Assembly (NCBI RefSeq): GCF_026163695.1
Contig: NZ_JAOTID010000015.1
Coordinates: 62,001-126,000 of the forward strand
DNA length: 64,000 bases
Origin: Shumkonia mesophila
Lineage (GTDB): Bacteria; Pseudomonadota; Alphaproteobacteria; Rhodospirillales; Shumkoniaceae
Reading direction: 5' to 3'
The position numbers were made by a program, and so were the translations under genes. Under the pieces are notes generated by a model. That model did no database searches, was not told the origin of the DNA, and saw only the letters and a program-made list of their open reading frames with translations. Within the stretch, counting starts at the first letter, position 1. Every line of letters starts with the position of its first letter. Positions 1-8,574 of this stretch are shown in pieces.

Positions 1-2
1 CG

Positions 3-104
3 GAGCAGGGCGCGCGGACGCTGGCGCGCCCCTGCCCGTGCGGGATTTTCAATACCAAGCGGTGCGCCGAGCTTCTGGAAAAGCAGAGGAGCACCGCCCA
101 GTAG
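3..104 (+). CDS. C-terminal end of an unidentified protein (partial)
   Basis: An open frame enters from the left edge and stops with TAG at 102-104. The last residues include RPCPCGIFNTKRCAELLEK, with two close cysteines. I do not recognise the family. The next gene on the same strand begins 91 bases later, so the two could be co-transcribed. The reading frame is inferred only from its being open to the edge, and 33 residues are too few to prove it is coding. Confidence 0.3.
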   Translation, partial: EQGARTLARPCPCGIFNTKRCAELLEKQRSTAQ

Positions 105-195
105 CCGGAAAGGCGATCCGGCAAGCGGCCGCCCGGCGGCCGACCACCATCGTCATCGTCTCAACGAACTGTCCAACAACGAACGGGAGGAGACT

Positions 196-1182
196 ATGAA
201 CGTAAGGAGACGGCATCTTTCGCAACTGACCGGCACGCTGTGCGCCGCCGGCCTTCTTGTCGCCTCGACCTCGGGGGTATTGGCCGCCGACACACCAGCC
301 TATCCGGTGAAGACGGTCACGCTGATCACCCATTCCAGCCCAGGCGGCGGCAGCGACCTGTTCCTCAGGCAGATGATCAAGTACCTGGGCCCGCAAATGG
401 GCGTCACCTTCGTGGTGAAGAACGTCCGCGGCGGCGGCGGCGCCAAGGCGTTGGCCGAACTGGCCAAGCTGCCGCCCGACGGCTCGGCCTTCTACGCGAC
501 GACCGACACCTGCATCCAGACCCCGATGTTCGGCAAGGTCGAATACACCATTCACGACCTCGAACCCGTGGTGAATGTCTTTGAGGACCCCGAGGTCATC
601 TACACCCGCAAGGACAGCCCGCTGAAGAGCCTCAAGGATGTCATGGCGGCGGCCAAGAAGGACCCCAAGAACGCCAAGTGGGGCGGCGGTACGGCGACCG
701 AACTCGGCCGCCAGGTTCTCGAACGGCTCAAGGAGATTGTCGGCGTCGACCTGCCGATCGTCTCCTTCGAGGGCGGCGGCGACGCCATGATGGCCGTGCT
801 GAACGGCAGCATGGACATCGCGGTCGGCGAGCCGGGCGAGGTTTCGGCGCAGTTGGAAGCCGGCAAGATCCGCCTGCTGGCGGCGTTCACCGAGCAGCGC
901 CTCGCCACCTATCCCGACGTCCCGACCGCCAAGGAGCAGGGCGTCGACCTGGTGCTGACCAAGTTCCGCGGCCTGACCGGGCCGAAGGGCCTGCCGACCG
1001 ACGTCGTCAAGGCTTGGGAAGAGGCCATCCCCAAGCTGTTGGCCAACCCGGAATACAAGAAGGCCTACGACGAGGACAGCCTGATTCCGGCCTTCAAGGA
1101 CCAGAAGGCCTTCCAGGCCTATCTGGCCAAGACCGAGGTCGACCTCAAGACCTACCTCACCAAGATGGGCGTCATCAAATAG
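196..1182 (+). CDS. tctC: Tripartite tricarboxylate transporter substrate-binding protein (TctC family), set 1
   Basis: Periplasmic solute-binding protein of 328 residues, the normal TctC length. It captures a carboxylate and delivers it to the TctA/TctB membrane pair encoded downstream. Residues 1-30 form a Sec signal peptide with a basic start, a hydrophobic core and a likely cut near VLAA-D. The ligand-loop region SSPGGGSDLFLRQ near residues 48-60 is typical of the Bug/TctC family. A strong ribosome site, GGGAGGAG, lies just before the ATG. A GC-rich hairpin follows the stop. The ligand cannot be read from the sequence; TctC proteins bind citrate, other di- and tricarboxylates and aromatic acids. 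Confidence 0.93.
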   Translation: MNVRRRHLSQLTGTLCAAGLLVASTSGVLAADTPAYPVKTVTLITHSSPGGGSDLFLRQMIKYLGPQMGVTFVVKNVRGGGGAKALAELAKLPPDGSAFYATTDTCIQTPMFGKVEYTIHDLEPVVNVFEDPEVIYTRKDSPLKSLKDVMAAAKKDPKNAKWGGGTATELGRQVLERLKEIVGVDLPIVSFEGGGDAMMAVLNGSMDIAVGEPGEVSAQLEAGKIRLLAAFTEQRLATYPDVPTAKEQGVDLVLTKFRGLTGPKGLPTDVVKAWEEAIPKLLANPEYKKAYDEDSLIPAFKDQKAFQAYLAKTEVDLKTYLTKMGVIK

Positions 1183-1205
1183 CCGGCGGAAGGGCCGTTT
1201 TCAAG

Positions 1206-1231
1206 GGGGCGGGGGGAGTCTTCCCCGCCCC
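1206..1231 (+). other. Intercistronic hairpin after tctC (set 1)
   Basis: A perfect 9-bp inverted repeat, GGGGCGGGG and CCCCGCCCC, encloses an 8-base loop. There is no following T-run, so it is not a classical terminator. Its place between the binding-protein gene and the permease genes suggests that it protects the tctC transcript from 3' decay or attenuates read-through. Confidence 0.6.
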
Positions 1232-1289
1232 GCTGGAACCTTCGCCGGGCTCGCCGATGGGGGACAAGAGCAGGAGCAGGAGTTGCACC

Positions 1290-1775
1290 ATGCGCAGGGA
1301 TTGGATCGCCGGACTGGTCTTTCTGGGGCTCGCGGTCGCATATTACGTCTTCGCCGATGACATCCCGCGGAGCCAATTGAGTGACGTTGTCGGCGCCGCG
1401 TCCTATCCCAAGCTCCTGGCGGTGTGCCTGGGCGGGCTCGCCGTGCTTCTCGTGCTGGCCGGCCTCGCCGCCAAGCCCGCGGCGGCGTCCGAGGCAACGC
1501 GCAAGGAGCGGGCGGCCAAGGACCTGCGAGGGTTCTACCGGGCGGGCGGCACACTGGCGCTTGGCATCGGTTTCCTGCTGATCATCAACTGGGTCGGCTA
1601 CGCGGTGACGGTGGCCCTGCTGCTCGCCGCCATGCTTCTCTACAACCACATGAAGCCCGGATGGCGCATGGTCCTTTTCGCGGCGGCCGGCGGCGGCGGC
1701 TTCTGGCTGCTGTTCGGCGTCGTCTTCGACGGCGCGGTACCGGCCGGAATCTGGCCGAAACTGTTCGGAATCTGA
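1290..1775 (+). CDS. tctB: TctB family small membrane subunit, set 1
   Basis: Small integral membrane subunit of the tripartite tricarboxylate transporter, 161 residues, with about four membrane spans (near residues 6-24, 41-61, 89-110 and 128-150). TctB proteins are poorly conserved, so the call rests on length, the RDWIAGLVFLGLAVAYY start, the GAASYPKLLA segment typical of the family, and position between tctC and tctA. The frame stays open far upstream, but that extension would run through the hairpin. The ATG at 1290 starts just before the first membrane span and was chosen for that reason. Confidence 0.85.
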   Translation: MRRDWIAGLVFLGLAVAYYVFADDIPRSQLSDVVGAASYPKLLAVCLGGLAVLLVLAGLAAKPAAASEATRKERAAKDLRGFYRAGGTLALGIGFLLIINWVGYAVTVALLLAAMLLYNHMKPGWRMVLFAAAGGGGFWLLFGVVFDGAVPAGIWPKLFGI

Positions 1776-1785
1776 GGACGAGGCC

Positions 1786-3270
1786 ATGGAACAGATCTTC
1801 TCGATCATCTTCGACGTCATGACCGGCACGCCGGCCCTGATTGGCGCCGCCATCGGCATCACCTGGGGCATCATCGGCGGCGCCCTGCCAGGCATCTCGC
1901 CATCCATCTCGATGGCGCTCATCCTGCCGCTGACCTACACCATGCAGCCGGTGGTCGGCATCATCACGCTGGCCGCGGTCTACTGCGGCGCCGAATACGG
2001 CGGTTCGATTCCGGCGATCCTCATCAGCACGCCGGGCACAAATGCGGCCGGCGCCACCGTCATCGACGGCTACCAGATGCAGCTCAAGGGCCGGGGCGGC
2101 GAGGCCCTCGGCATCTCGCTGGTCAGTGGCGTGATCGGCGGCCTGGTCGGCTTGGTCCTGCTGGTCACCCTGACCGGCTGGCTGGCGGACGCGGCACTGC
2201 TGTTCCGGCCAGCCTCCTATTTCGCCATCGGCATCCTGGGCCTTTCGGTGATCGCCAGCCTGTCCGAGGGATCGCTCGTCAAGGGCCTGATCTCCGGCAT
2301 CCTCGGCCTGATGATCGCCACCGTCGGCAACGACCCGATCTCGGGCGTCAACCGCTTCACGTTCGGCTCGGTCGACCTGATCTGCGGGTTCGGTCCGATC
2401 CTCATCATGGTCGGCCTGTTCGCCGTCAGCGAGCTGTTCAAGGAGAGCGGCCAGGCCTCGTGGCCCAAGGCGCAGGCGGCAACGAAGATCAAGCTTCCCA
2501 GCTTCACCCTGTGGCGCAAGCGCTTGGCCATCCCCCACCTCATCGGGGTGATCGTCGGCACCATCGAGGGCATCGTACCGGGCGCCGGCGGCACCGTCGC
2601 CGCCTTCATCTCGCGCAACGAGGCCAAGCGCTGGTCGCGCCACAAGGAGGAGTTCGACCACGGCAGCGTCGAGGGCGTGGCCGCACCCGAGTGCTCAAAC
2701 AACGTGGTCACCTCGACGTCGCTCATTCCGCTGCTGTCCTTCGGCATCCCGGGGTCCAACTCCTCGGCCATCCTGCTCGGCGGCATGCTGCTGCACGGGC
2801 TCCGGCCCGGGCCAATGATTTTCGTGCAGAACCCGGAGGTGGTGTACGGCCTGTACGGCGGCCTGTTCTTCGCCAACCTCTTCCTGCTGGTCATCGGTCT
2901 CGTCTCGGTGCGCGGCGCCCTGTGGCTGGTCAACCGGCCGAAACCTTACGTGCTGGCCGTCGTCTACGTGCTCATCTTCTCGGGCGCCTACTCGCTCAAC
3001 CACAGCCTGTTCGAGCCGACCGTGGTGCTGATCATGGGCGTGGTCGGCTACCTGCTGCGCTACATCGGCCTGTCGCCGCTGCCGATGGTGCTGGGGGTCG
3101 TACTCGGCTTCATGGTTGAGACCAACTTCCGCCGCTCGCTGCAGATCTCACAGGGCGACTACGGCATTTTCCTCGGCGATCCGGTGAGCATCATCCTCTT
3201 GACGCTCTCCTTCGTCTTCGTCTCGGTATCGATCTATCGAATGGTGCATGAATCCAGAAAACAAGCCTGA
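1786..3270 (+). CDS. tctA: TctA family large permease subunit, set 1
   Basis: Large membrane subunit of the tripartite tricarboxylate transporter, 494 residues with about 11-12 hydrophobic segments. The family glycine and proline motifs are present: GALPGISPSISMAL near residues 34-47 and STPGTNAAGATVIDGYQM near residues 84-101. The second repeat contains EGIVPGAGGTVAAF and the APECSNN segment. It starts 10 bases after tctB stops, with GAGGACGAGG upstream. Its last 23 bases overlap the next gene in another frame. The substrate is unknown. Confidence 0.93.
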   Translation: MEQIFSIIFDVMTGTPALIGAAIGITWGIIGGALPGISPSISMALILPLTYTMQPVVGIITLAAVYCGAEYGGSIPAILISTPGTNAAGATVIDGYQMQLKGRGGEALGISLVSGVIGGLVGLVLLVTLTGWLADAALLFRPASYFAIGILGLSVIASLSEGSLVKGLISGILGLMIATVGNDPISGVNRFTFGSVDLICGFGPILIMVGLFAVSELFKESGQASWPKAQAATKIKLPSFTLWRKRLAIPHLIGVIVGTIEGIVPGAGGTVAAFISRNEAKRWSRHKEEFDHGSVEGVAAPECSNNVVTSTSLIPLLSFGIPGSNSSAILLGGMLLHGLRPGPMIFVQNPEVVYGLYGGLFFANLFLLVIGLVSVRGALWLVNRPKPYVLAVVYVLIFSGAYSLNHSLFEPTVVLIMGVVGYLLRYIGLSPLPMVLGVVLGFMVETNFRRSLQISQGDYGIFLGDPVSIILLTLSFVFVSVSIYRMVHESRKQA

Positions 3271-4687
3271 CATCGGTGCCGAGGCCTTGACGGATCTCAA
3301 GAGCCACTTCTGCCTGGGTGCCGTGCTGCTGATGATCGGCGGCGCCCATCTCGTTCCCGAAACGGCGGACTTCGACCGGGCGAAGCTCGTCCTCATCGGC
3401 ATCCTGGCCTCGGCCATCCTGCTGTGGTCGTTGGAGGTGCTGGACGCCGCGGTCAGCGCGCTGCTGGTCATGGTGGCCATGGTGCTGAACGGCATCGCCC
3501 CGCTGTCCAGGGTGTGGGGCGAAATGGGCGATCCCATCCTCGGCCTCATCGTCGCCGTCTACGTCGTCGCCTTCGCGGTGAAGAAGAGCGGGCTGGACCG
3601 GCGCATCGCGCTCGCCATCATCGCGGCGGCCGGCGGGCGGGCCGGGCTGGTCCTGCTCGCCGTCATGGCCACCACCTACGTCTTCGCCTTCTTCATCCCG
3701 ACGGCGATGGGCCGCGCCGCCATCCTGCTGTCGGTGGCCGGCGGCCTGACCGGCGCCGGCGGGATGACCGATCGCAACCTGCTCAAGGGGGTGTTCATCG
3801 GCATCCCCTACGTCTCGCTGCTGGCCAGCAGCGCGACCATCACCGGCGCCTCGGGCATGGTCTACGCGGCCGGCCTCTTCGCAGGCCAGCTCGGCTTCTC
3901 CTGGAGCTACATGGCCTGGCTCGCCGCCTTCACGCCGATCGCGCTCGTCACCCTCGCCCTTTCCTGGGTCCTCCTGCTGTGGCTTTTTCCCCCGCAGCGG
4001 GGCGAGGAGGCGGCGTTGGCCGAGGGTCTCCGCCGGCAGCGCGCCGACCTGGGCAAAGTGACGCCCGGGGAATGGAAGGTCCTGGCGATCCTGTTCCTCA
4101 TGCTGGGCGGCTGGATGTCCCACGACCTGTACGGCCTGGACACCGCCACCGTCGCCCTGGTGGCGGCCGTACTTTTCTTCCTGCCCGGCATCGAGATCAT
4201 CCGCTGGCGGGAAACGGCCAAGGCGGTCAACTGGGGCAGCCTGGTGCTGTTTGCCTGCGGGCTGGCGCTGGCCGACGCCATGGCGGCGACGGGGCTGGCC
4301 AAGACGTTGGCGCTGCATCTCGCCAGCCTGCTCGACGGCGCCCCGCTGTGGGCCGCCGCCGCCGGGGTCGCCCTCCTGATGGCCCTAGTCCGCCTCGGCC
4401 TCAATAACATCACCTCAGCCCTGGCCGTAGCCTTGCCGGTGGTGTTCTCGCTGGCGCCGGGCCTCGGCGTCAGCCCGGTATGGCTGGGCATGGTGGCGAT
4501 CGCCGGCAGCTGCCTCGCCTTCCTGCTGCCCAGCCAGTCGATCGCCACGCTGGCCAGCTACGGCATGCGCCATTTCGGCATGCGTGACCTGCGCCGCGCC
4601 GGTCTTGGCGTCACCGGGCTGCTGGCCCTGGCCATCGTTCTCGCGGCTCTGTACTATTGGCCGTTGATCGGCTATTCACCGGCATAG
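3248..4687 (+). CDS. SLC13/DASS-type anion permease
   Basis: Integral membrane carrier of 479 residues, resembling the divalent anion:sodium symporter (DASS/SLC13) and wider ion-transporter superfamily, which move dicarboxylates, citrate, sulfate or phosphate. About 11-12 hydrophobic segments are visible. The late segment GLNNITSALAVALPVV and the SCLAFLLPSQSIATLASYG region match the second hairpin and signature of the family, where TNT or SNT-like triplets usually sit; here the triplets are NIT and SQS. The ATG lies 23 bases inside tctA, so the genes should be translationally coupled. A carrier of another family attached to a TctCBA operon is unusual. The substrate is not known. Confidence 0.72.
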   Translation: MNPENKPDIGAEALTDLKSHFCLGAVLLMIGGAHLVPETADFDRAKLVLIGILASAILLWSLEVLDAAVSALLVMVAMVLNGIAPLSRVWGEMGDPILGLIVAVYVVAFAVKKSGLDRRIALAIIAAAGGRAGLVLLAVMATTYVFAFFIPTAMGRAAILLSVAGGLTGAGGMTDRNLLKGVFIGIPYVSLLASSATITGASGMVYAAGLFAGQLGFSWSYMAWLAAFTPIALVTLALSWVLLLWLFPPQRGEEAALAEGLRRQRADLGKVTPGEWKVLAILFLMLGGWMSHDLYGLDTATVALVAAVLFFLPGIEIIRWRETAKAVNWGSLVLFACGLALADAMAATGLAKTLALHLASLLDGAPLWAAAAGVALLMALVRLGLNNITSALAVALPVVFSLAPGLGVSPVWLGMVAIAGSCLAFLLPSQSIATLASYGMRHFGMRDLRRAGLGVTGLLALAIVLAALYYWPLIGYSPA

Positions 4688-4982
4688 GAGGTTTCGGCGG
4701 GATGAGCTTGCAACCGTCTTGCCTTTCGGTCCAGCTCGCAGCATGTTCCCGTTGGACGGGTTACCGATTCCAGAAGTGGCGCACAACAGTCCGCTCAGTT
4801 ATTCCGTGCGAGGTCCGGTGTTGGGAAACAGCAGCCCTGACCTGTGATCGACCGCCAGCCGCTACCTCACTGCTCGCACCCCTCCCGCGCAGCGCGTTCG
4901 TTCTCCGTCCGCTCTCTTCAGTTCGAGTTGAATAACACCGTACCATCCTCCTTGCCACTATTGGACCAGGAGGAGAAAGGCT
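4688..4982. other. Intergenic stretch with no recognised gene
   Basis: I found no convincing gene, RNA or terminator here. The short frames on both strands lack family features. The stretch separates the carrier operon from a recombinase fragment, so it may be the edge of a rearranged segment. Confidence 0.4.
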
Positions 4983-5204
4983 ATGGGGCATTCCGAATAT
5001 GATCCGGGCGCACAAGATCGGCGGCCCTGGAATGTATGCCGAAAGATTGGCGCCAAGCGTGCGCTGAAGCCCCAGCAAGTCTGGGCTATCAGGTTCTGGT
5101 TGGATCGAGGGCGCAGACTGCATGACCATGCGATGTTCGATTTGGCGATCGACAGTAAGCTTCGCACCGCCGGAGGCCGCAAAAAAGAATGGAAGAGGCT
5201 TTGA
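4983..5204 (+). pseudogene. N-terminal fragment of a tyrosine recombinase/integrase
   Basis: The 73-codon frame carries the segment RPWNVCRKIGAKRALKPQQ and then VWAIRFWLDRGRRLHDHAMF and DLAIDSKLR. This matches the N-terminal part of a widespread alphaproteobacterial phage-type integrase family, in which SKLR is followed by a conserved G-C-D-L/V segment. Here similarity ends abruptly after SKLR (about base 5166). The frame continues with an unrelated low-complexity tail and stops at 5204, and the catalytic R-H-R-Y domain is missing. It has a good ribosome site (AGGAGGAGAAAGG), but the product could not recombine DNA. It is probably a relic of a mobile element. Confidence 0.7.
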
Positions 5205-5235
5205 GTGGCTGACCTTCATGCATAACGAAGATGAA

Positions 5236-5985
5236 TCAGGGACCGGAAGATCGCGGATAGAGAACAGCCGTGTATCTGTAGTGGGTTGGGTGGTAGGCGC
5301 CCTGGTATAGTTCCAGGGGCACTAGCGACGAGTCGTAAAAAATCCGTGTGATTCTTAGCAAGGCCGTCCCCTCGGCAACGTCAAGGTGCGCCGCGAGGGC
5401 CTTGTCCGCGATGATCGGCTCGACGACCTGCTTGGCATGATCGATCCTGCGGCGGGACACGGCCTCGACCGCATGGATCGCTCCTTTTGCCTTGATCAGG
5501 GTGTCGGCCGACAGCAAGCTGCCAACCTCCGGCGGGAAATAGTACCGGATGTGGACGAGCGGCCCACCGTCCGAGGAATAGTTGATGCCTTCGATCATCT
5601 TGTGCCGCCTGCGCTCCGAGATCTCCGCGAATTCCAGAACGTCCGCCGGAGGCACGATGTCGGCTTCGCGCGTCACCCGGAAATAATACGGCATCAGCAC
5701 GTCCTCGATGACGCCAGTGAGCGTCACCGACCAGTGTCGATGTCGATCCTCCGAGACGAAGGTGCCACTCCCCTGTCGACGCACCACCAGATGGCGTCCG
5801 ACCAGTTCATCGAGCGCTCTCCGCACAGTGATCCGGCTGACGCCAAACATTTTGCAGAGGGCATGTTCGCTGGGCATGGGGGCGCCGGGCTTGAACTCGC
5901 CTGCGGCTATGCGGTCACCGAGCTTGTCGGAGATCTGTCTGTAGAGCGGGACCAAGCTGCCAGTGGGCTTGTCGATCAAGGCCAT
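5236..5985 (-). CDS. GntR family regulator, HutC/UTRA subfamily
   Basis: Transcription factor of 249 residues. Residues 13-77 form a GntR winged helix (PLYRQISDKLGDRIAAGEF, then SRITVRRALDEL and a wing ending GSGTFV). Residues about 95-240 form a UTRA ligand-binding domain ending in LELYQGAYHP. The ATG at 5985 was preferred over upstream Met codons at 6042 and 6021, because those would place the palindromic intergenic site inside the coding region. The gene is divergent from an FAD oxidoreductase and a TctCBA set, and most likely controls them in response to the transported compound or a metabolite. Confidence 0.88.
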   Translation of the reverse strand: MALIDKPTGSLVPLYRQISDKLGDRIAAGEFKPGAPMPSEHALCKMFGVSRITVRRALDELVGRHLVVRRQGSGTFVSEDRHRHWSVTLTGVIEDVLMPYYFRVTREADIVPPADVLEFAEISERRRHKMIEGINYSSDGGPLVHIRYYFPPEVGSLLSADTLIKAKGAIHAVEAVSRRRIDHAKQVVEPIIADKALAAHLDVAEGTALLRITRIFYDSSLVPLELYQGAYHPTHYRYTAVLYPRSSGP

Positions 5986-5997
5986 TGCACGTCCAAA

Positions 5998-6027
5998 GTT
6001 GTTATGACAACATGTCGACATGATAAC
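5998..6027. promoter_or_regulatory. Probable operator between the GntR gene and the FAD oxidoreductase gene
   Basis: Two overlapping palindromes lie in the 93-base divergent gap: GTTGT-TATG-ACAAC (5998-6011) and the perfect 12-mer CATGTCGACATG (6011-6022), the latter also flanked by GTTAT (6001-6005) and ATAAC (6023-6027). Such symmetry next to a GntR gene is typical of an autoregulated operator. Binding by this particular regulator is inferred. Confidence 0.5.
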
Positions 6028-6078
6028 GAAGCTCACGGACATATTGCACCGGGCTTTGCCTAGAGGAAAGAGAATCCG

Positions 6079-7476
6079 ATGAAGTTGAGGCCGGGCTACG
6101 ACGTGATTGTGGTCGGTGGCGGTACGGCAGGCGCCATCGCCGGCATCGCCGCAGCAAGGACGGGTGCACGGACGCTGGTCGTTGAGCAGTATGGCAGTCT
6201 GGGCGGTGTGCTGACGTTAGGCATGTCTCTTAAGGGCGTTTGGGACGGGCAGGGCCGAAAGGCCCTCGGGGGCATCGGCGAAGAATTGATCGAAGGGGCA
6301 AGGGCGATGGACGGCGCCACGGATGTCGCCCACCATCCGCGCCACGGTTCCGTTATGGGGCAGGACCCGGAAGCCGTGAAACTCAAGCTTCTTGAAATGG
6401 TTGGCACGTCCGGCGTGCATCTCTTGCTTCACAGTTTCCTTATCGACGCCTTGATGGAAAAGAGCGGGATTCAAGCGATCCGCGTCGCCAACAAGGCTGG
6501 TATCGAGATTATTCCCGCCAAATGCTTCGTCGATTGCACCGGAGATGGTGATCTTGCTGCCAGATCTGGCGCGGCCTTTTGGCGCGGAAGAGAGAGCGAT
6601 CAGGCGATGCAACCGGTATCGGCTATCTTTCGCGTGGGCGGGGTCGACTTGGATCAGACGTGGGCCTATCTGGAGGAGCATCCGGAAGACTTCGAGGCGC
6701 CCGATGGGCAGGTCGGCGGCGAGTATACCGTCGGGAAGTTCCGCAACGTGCCGGGAACGGGTGCGGCTGGCTTCAAAAATCTCATCCGCAAGGCGCGCGA
6801 GGCGGGCGATTATCATATCCCCCGGGACGACATGGGTTTCAACCCGATGCCGGGGCGTCGCGAGGTGACCATCAACCTCACCCGCGTGCACGGCGTCGAC
6901 GGTACGGACCCCGACGATCTCACCCGGGCGGAAATAGAATCCCAACTGCAGACCCTCGAAGGCGTCCGTTTCCTTCGAAAGTATGTTCCCGGTTTCCGGG
7001 ATTGCTATGTCGTTTCCAGCCCCTTTCAGGTCGGTATCCGCGAAACCCGCCATATCCAGGGGGCCTACGTACTGACTGGCGATGACGTGCGCCAGGGCCG
7101 CGACTTTCACGATCAGGTGGCGCGGGGCGCCTATCCGTTGGATATCCACGACGTCGGAAAAGACGATAAGGAATCGCAAAGCAAGGTGGATGGCGGCGGG
7201 ACGGATCTCTCGAAGATCAATCGTTCATACGGTATTCCGGCGCGCTGCCTGGTGCCTCTGGGCATCGACAATCTCACCGTCGCGGGAAGAACCCTGTCAG
7301 CCACCCATGCCGCCGCTGCCTCGGCGCGTGGACAGCCGGTTTGCATGGCGACCGGCCATGCCGCCGGTACCATCGCCGCGATGTCGGCCATAAAAGACAT
7401 TCCGCCATCCCAGCTTTCGATCGCCGACGTTCGGGATGTATTGCGAAAACAAAAAGCGGTGATCGATCTTGAATAA
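6079..7476 (+). CDS. FAD-dependent oxidoreductase (FAD_oxidored family)
   Basis: Soluble flavoprotein of 465 residues. The N-terminus has the dinucleotide-binding motif VVGGGTAGAIAGIAAARTGA followed by an acidic strand end (VVEQYGSLGG). A second conserved segment, CFVDCTGDGDLAARSGA, lies near residues 143-159. The C-terminal flavin segment NLTVAGRTLSATHAA sits near residues 396-410. This pattern fits the PF12831 family of oxidoreductases. The natural substrate is unknown. It starts 18 bases after a GAGGAAAGAG site and is followed 43 bases later by a TctC gene, so it probably oxidises or reduces the imported acid. There is no signal peptide, indicating a cytoplasmic enzyme. Confidence 0.85.
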   Translation: MKLRPGYDVIVVGGGTAGAIAGIAAARTGARTLVVEQYGSLGGVLTLGMSLKGVWDGQGRKALGGIGEELIEGARAMDGATDVAHHPRHGSVMGQDPEAVKLKLLEMVGTSGVHLLLHSFLIDALMEKSGIQAIRVANKAGIEIIPAKCFVDCTGDGDLAARSGAAFWRGRESDQAMQPVSAIFRVGGVDLDQTWAYLEEHPEDFEAPDGQVGGEYTVGKFRNVPGTGAAGFKNLIRKAREAGDYHIPRDDMGFNPMPGRREVTINLTRVHGVDGTDPDDLTRAEIESQLQTLEGVRFLRKYVPGFRDCYVVSSPFQVGIRETRHIQGAYVLTGDDVRQGRDFHDQVARGAYPLDIHDVGKDDKESQSKVDGGGTDLSKINRSYGIPARCLVPLGIDNLTVAGRTLSATHAAAASARGQPVCMATGHAAGTIAAMSAIKDIPPSQLSIADVRDVLRKQKAVIDLE

Positions 7477-7519
7477 CATAGAGCAGCCAAGGGGCTGCCC
7501 GGGCAAAGGAGGACACAGA

Positions 7520-8497
7520 ATGATGCGTAAACTCGCACTCGCCCTTGTCGGACTGTTGGCGCCGACGCTTCTGGGAGCCGCACCGGCCGTCGCCCAGGAC
7601 TATCCAAGCCGCACCATCAGACTCATCGTTCCCTATCCGCCCGGCGGCTCTGCCGACCTCATTGGCAGGATGCTGGCGGATCAGTTGACCGAAAGGATGC
7701 GCCAAACGGTGATCGTCGAGAACCGGGGCGGTGCCTCGGGGGCGATTGGCAGCGAGGCGGTGGCGCGCGCCAAGCCCGACGGCTATACCGTGCTGATCGG
7801 CATCGCCGATACGCACGCCATCGGTCCTGCCGTCAACAAGAACCTCCCCTACCATCCCATCAACGATTTCGAACCGATTTCCCTTCTGGCGACGCAGCCG
7901 CTCGCTCTCGCGGTCGGCCCCGCAGTCAAGACCGACACGCTGGACGCCTTTGTCAAGGCGGCGCAGGCCGCTCCCGATGCGATATCCTACGCCTCGAACG
8001 GGGTGGGCGGCATTCAGCACATGGCCATGGAATCAATCGCTTCCATGGCAAAGTTCCAACCGTTGCACGTGCCGTTCCCGGGGTCCGGACCGGCCATGGC
8101 CGACGTCATCGGTGGCCATGTCGACGCCATCTTCATCAGCCTTCAGGGCGGTGAGGCTCTTTTCAAGGCGGGCTCTCTGCGGGCCCTGGCCATCGGCGCC
8201 CCAAACCGCCTGCAGGCCGCGCCAAGTATCCCGACTTTTGCAGAACTGGGCTTTCCGGATTTCATGGCCCAGCAATGGTACGGCCTGTTCGCCCCGAAGG
8301 GGCTGTCGACGGAGATCGTGGATGTCCTCAACAAGCAGGTCGCGGTGTCGATGAAGGACCCCAAAATCGCCGACAAGCTCGGGGCCGCCGGCACGACGGC
8401 AATCGGCAGCGCCAGTGCCGAATTCGCGACCTTCCTCAAGGATCAGGTCGTGATGTGGGACAAGGTCGCGACCGAGAACAACATCACGGTCAAGTAG
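7520..8497 (+). CDS. tctC: TctC family substrate-binding protein, set 2
   Basis: Periplasmic binding protein of 325 residues for the second tricarboxylate-type transporter. The start at 7520 follows the strong ribosome site AAAGGAGG. The frame is open further upstream to 7469, but that extension would overlap the preceding gene and precede the signal peptide. Residues 1-25 are a Sec signal with a cut near AVA-QDY. The family signature IVPYPPGGSADLIGR follows at about residues 35-49, and the later SNGVGGIQHMAME region matches the second-domain loop. The ligand is unknown. Confidence 0.93.
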   Translation: MMRKLALALVGLLAPTLLGAAPAVAQDYPSRTIRLIVPYPPGGSADLIGRMLADQLTERMRQTVIVENRGGASGAIGSEAVARAKPDGYTVLIGIADTHAIGPAVNKNLPYHPINDFEPISLLATQPLALAVGPAVKTDTLDAFVKAAQAAPDAISYASNGVGGIQHMAMESIASMAKFQPLHVPFPGSGPAMADVIGGHVDAIFISLQGGEALFKAGSLRALAIGAPNRLQAAPSIPTFAELGFPDFMAQQWYGLFAPKGLSTEIVDVLNKQVAVSMKDPKIADKLGAAGTTAIGSASAEFATFLKDQVVMWDKVATENNITVK

Positions 8498-8522
8498 AGC
8501 GGCCCTAAACGCCGAGCAGGTT

Positions 8523-8553
8523 CGGGACTGGCCCTGAGGAGGGGCCGGTCCCG
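8523..8553 (+). other. Intercistronic hairpin after tctC (set 2)
   Basis: CGGGACTGGCCC and GGGCCGGTCCCG form a 12-bp stem with one G-U pair and a 7-base loop. No T-run follows. It sits in the same place as the hairpin after the set 1 tctC. Confidence 0.6.
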
Positions 8554-8574
8554 AGCAACTGGAAAGGTTGAATC

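Noticed and set aside
4761-5219. A 152-codon minus-strand frame between the DASS-like gene and the GntR gene
   Set aside because: No family feature, and it runs opposite to the recognisable integrase fragment.
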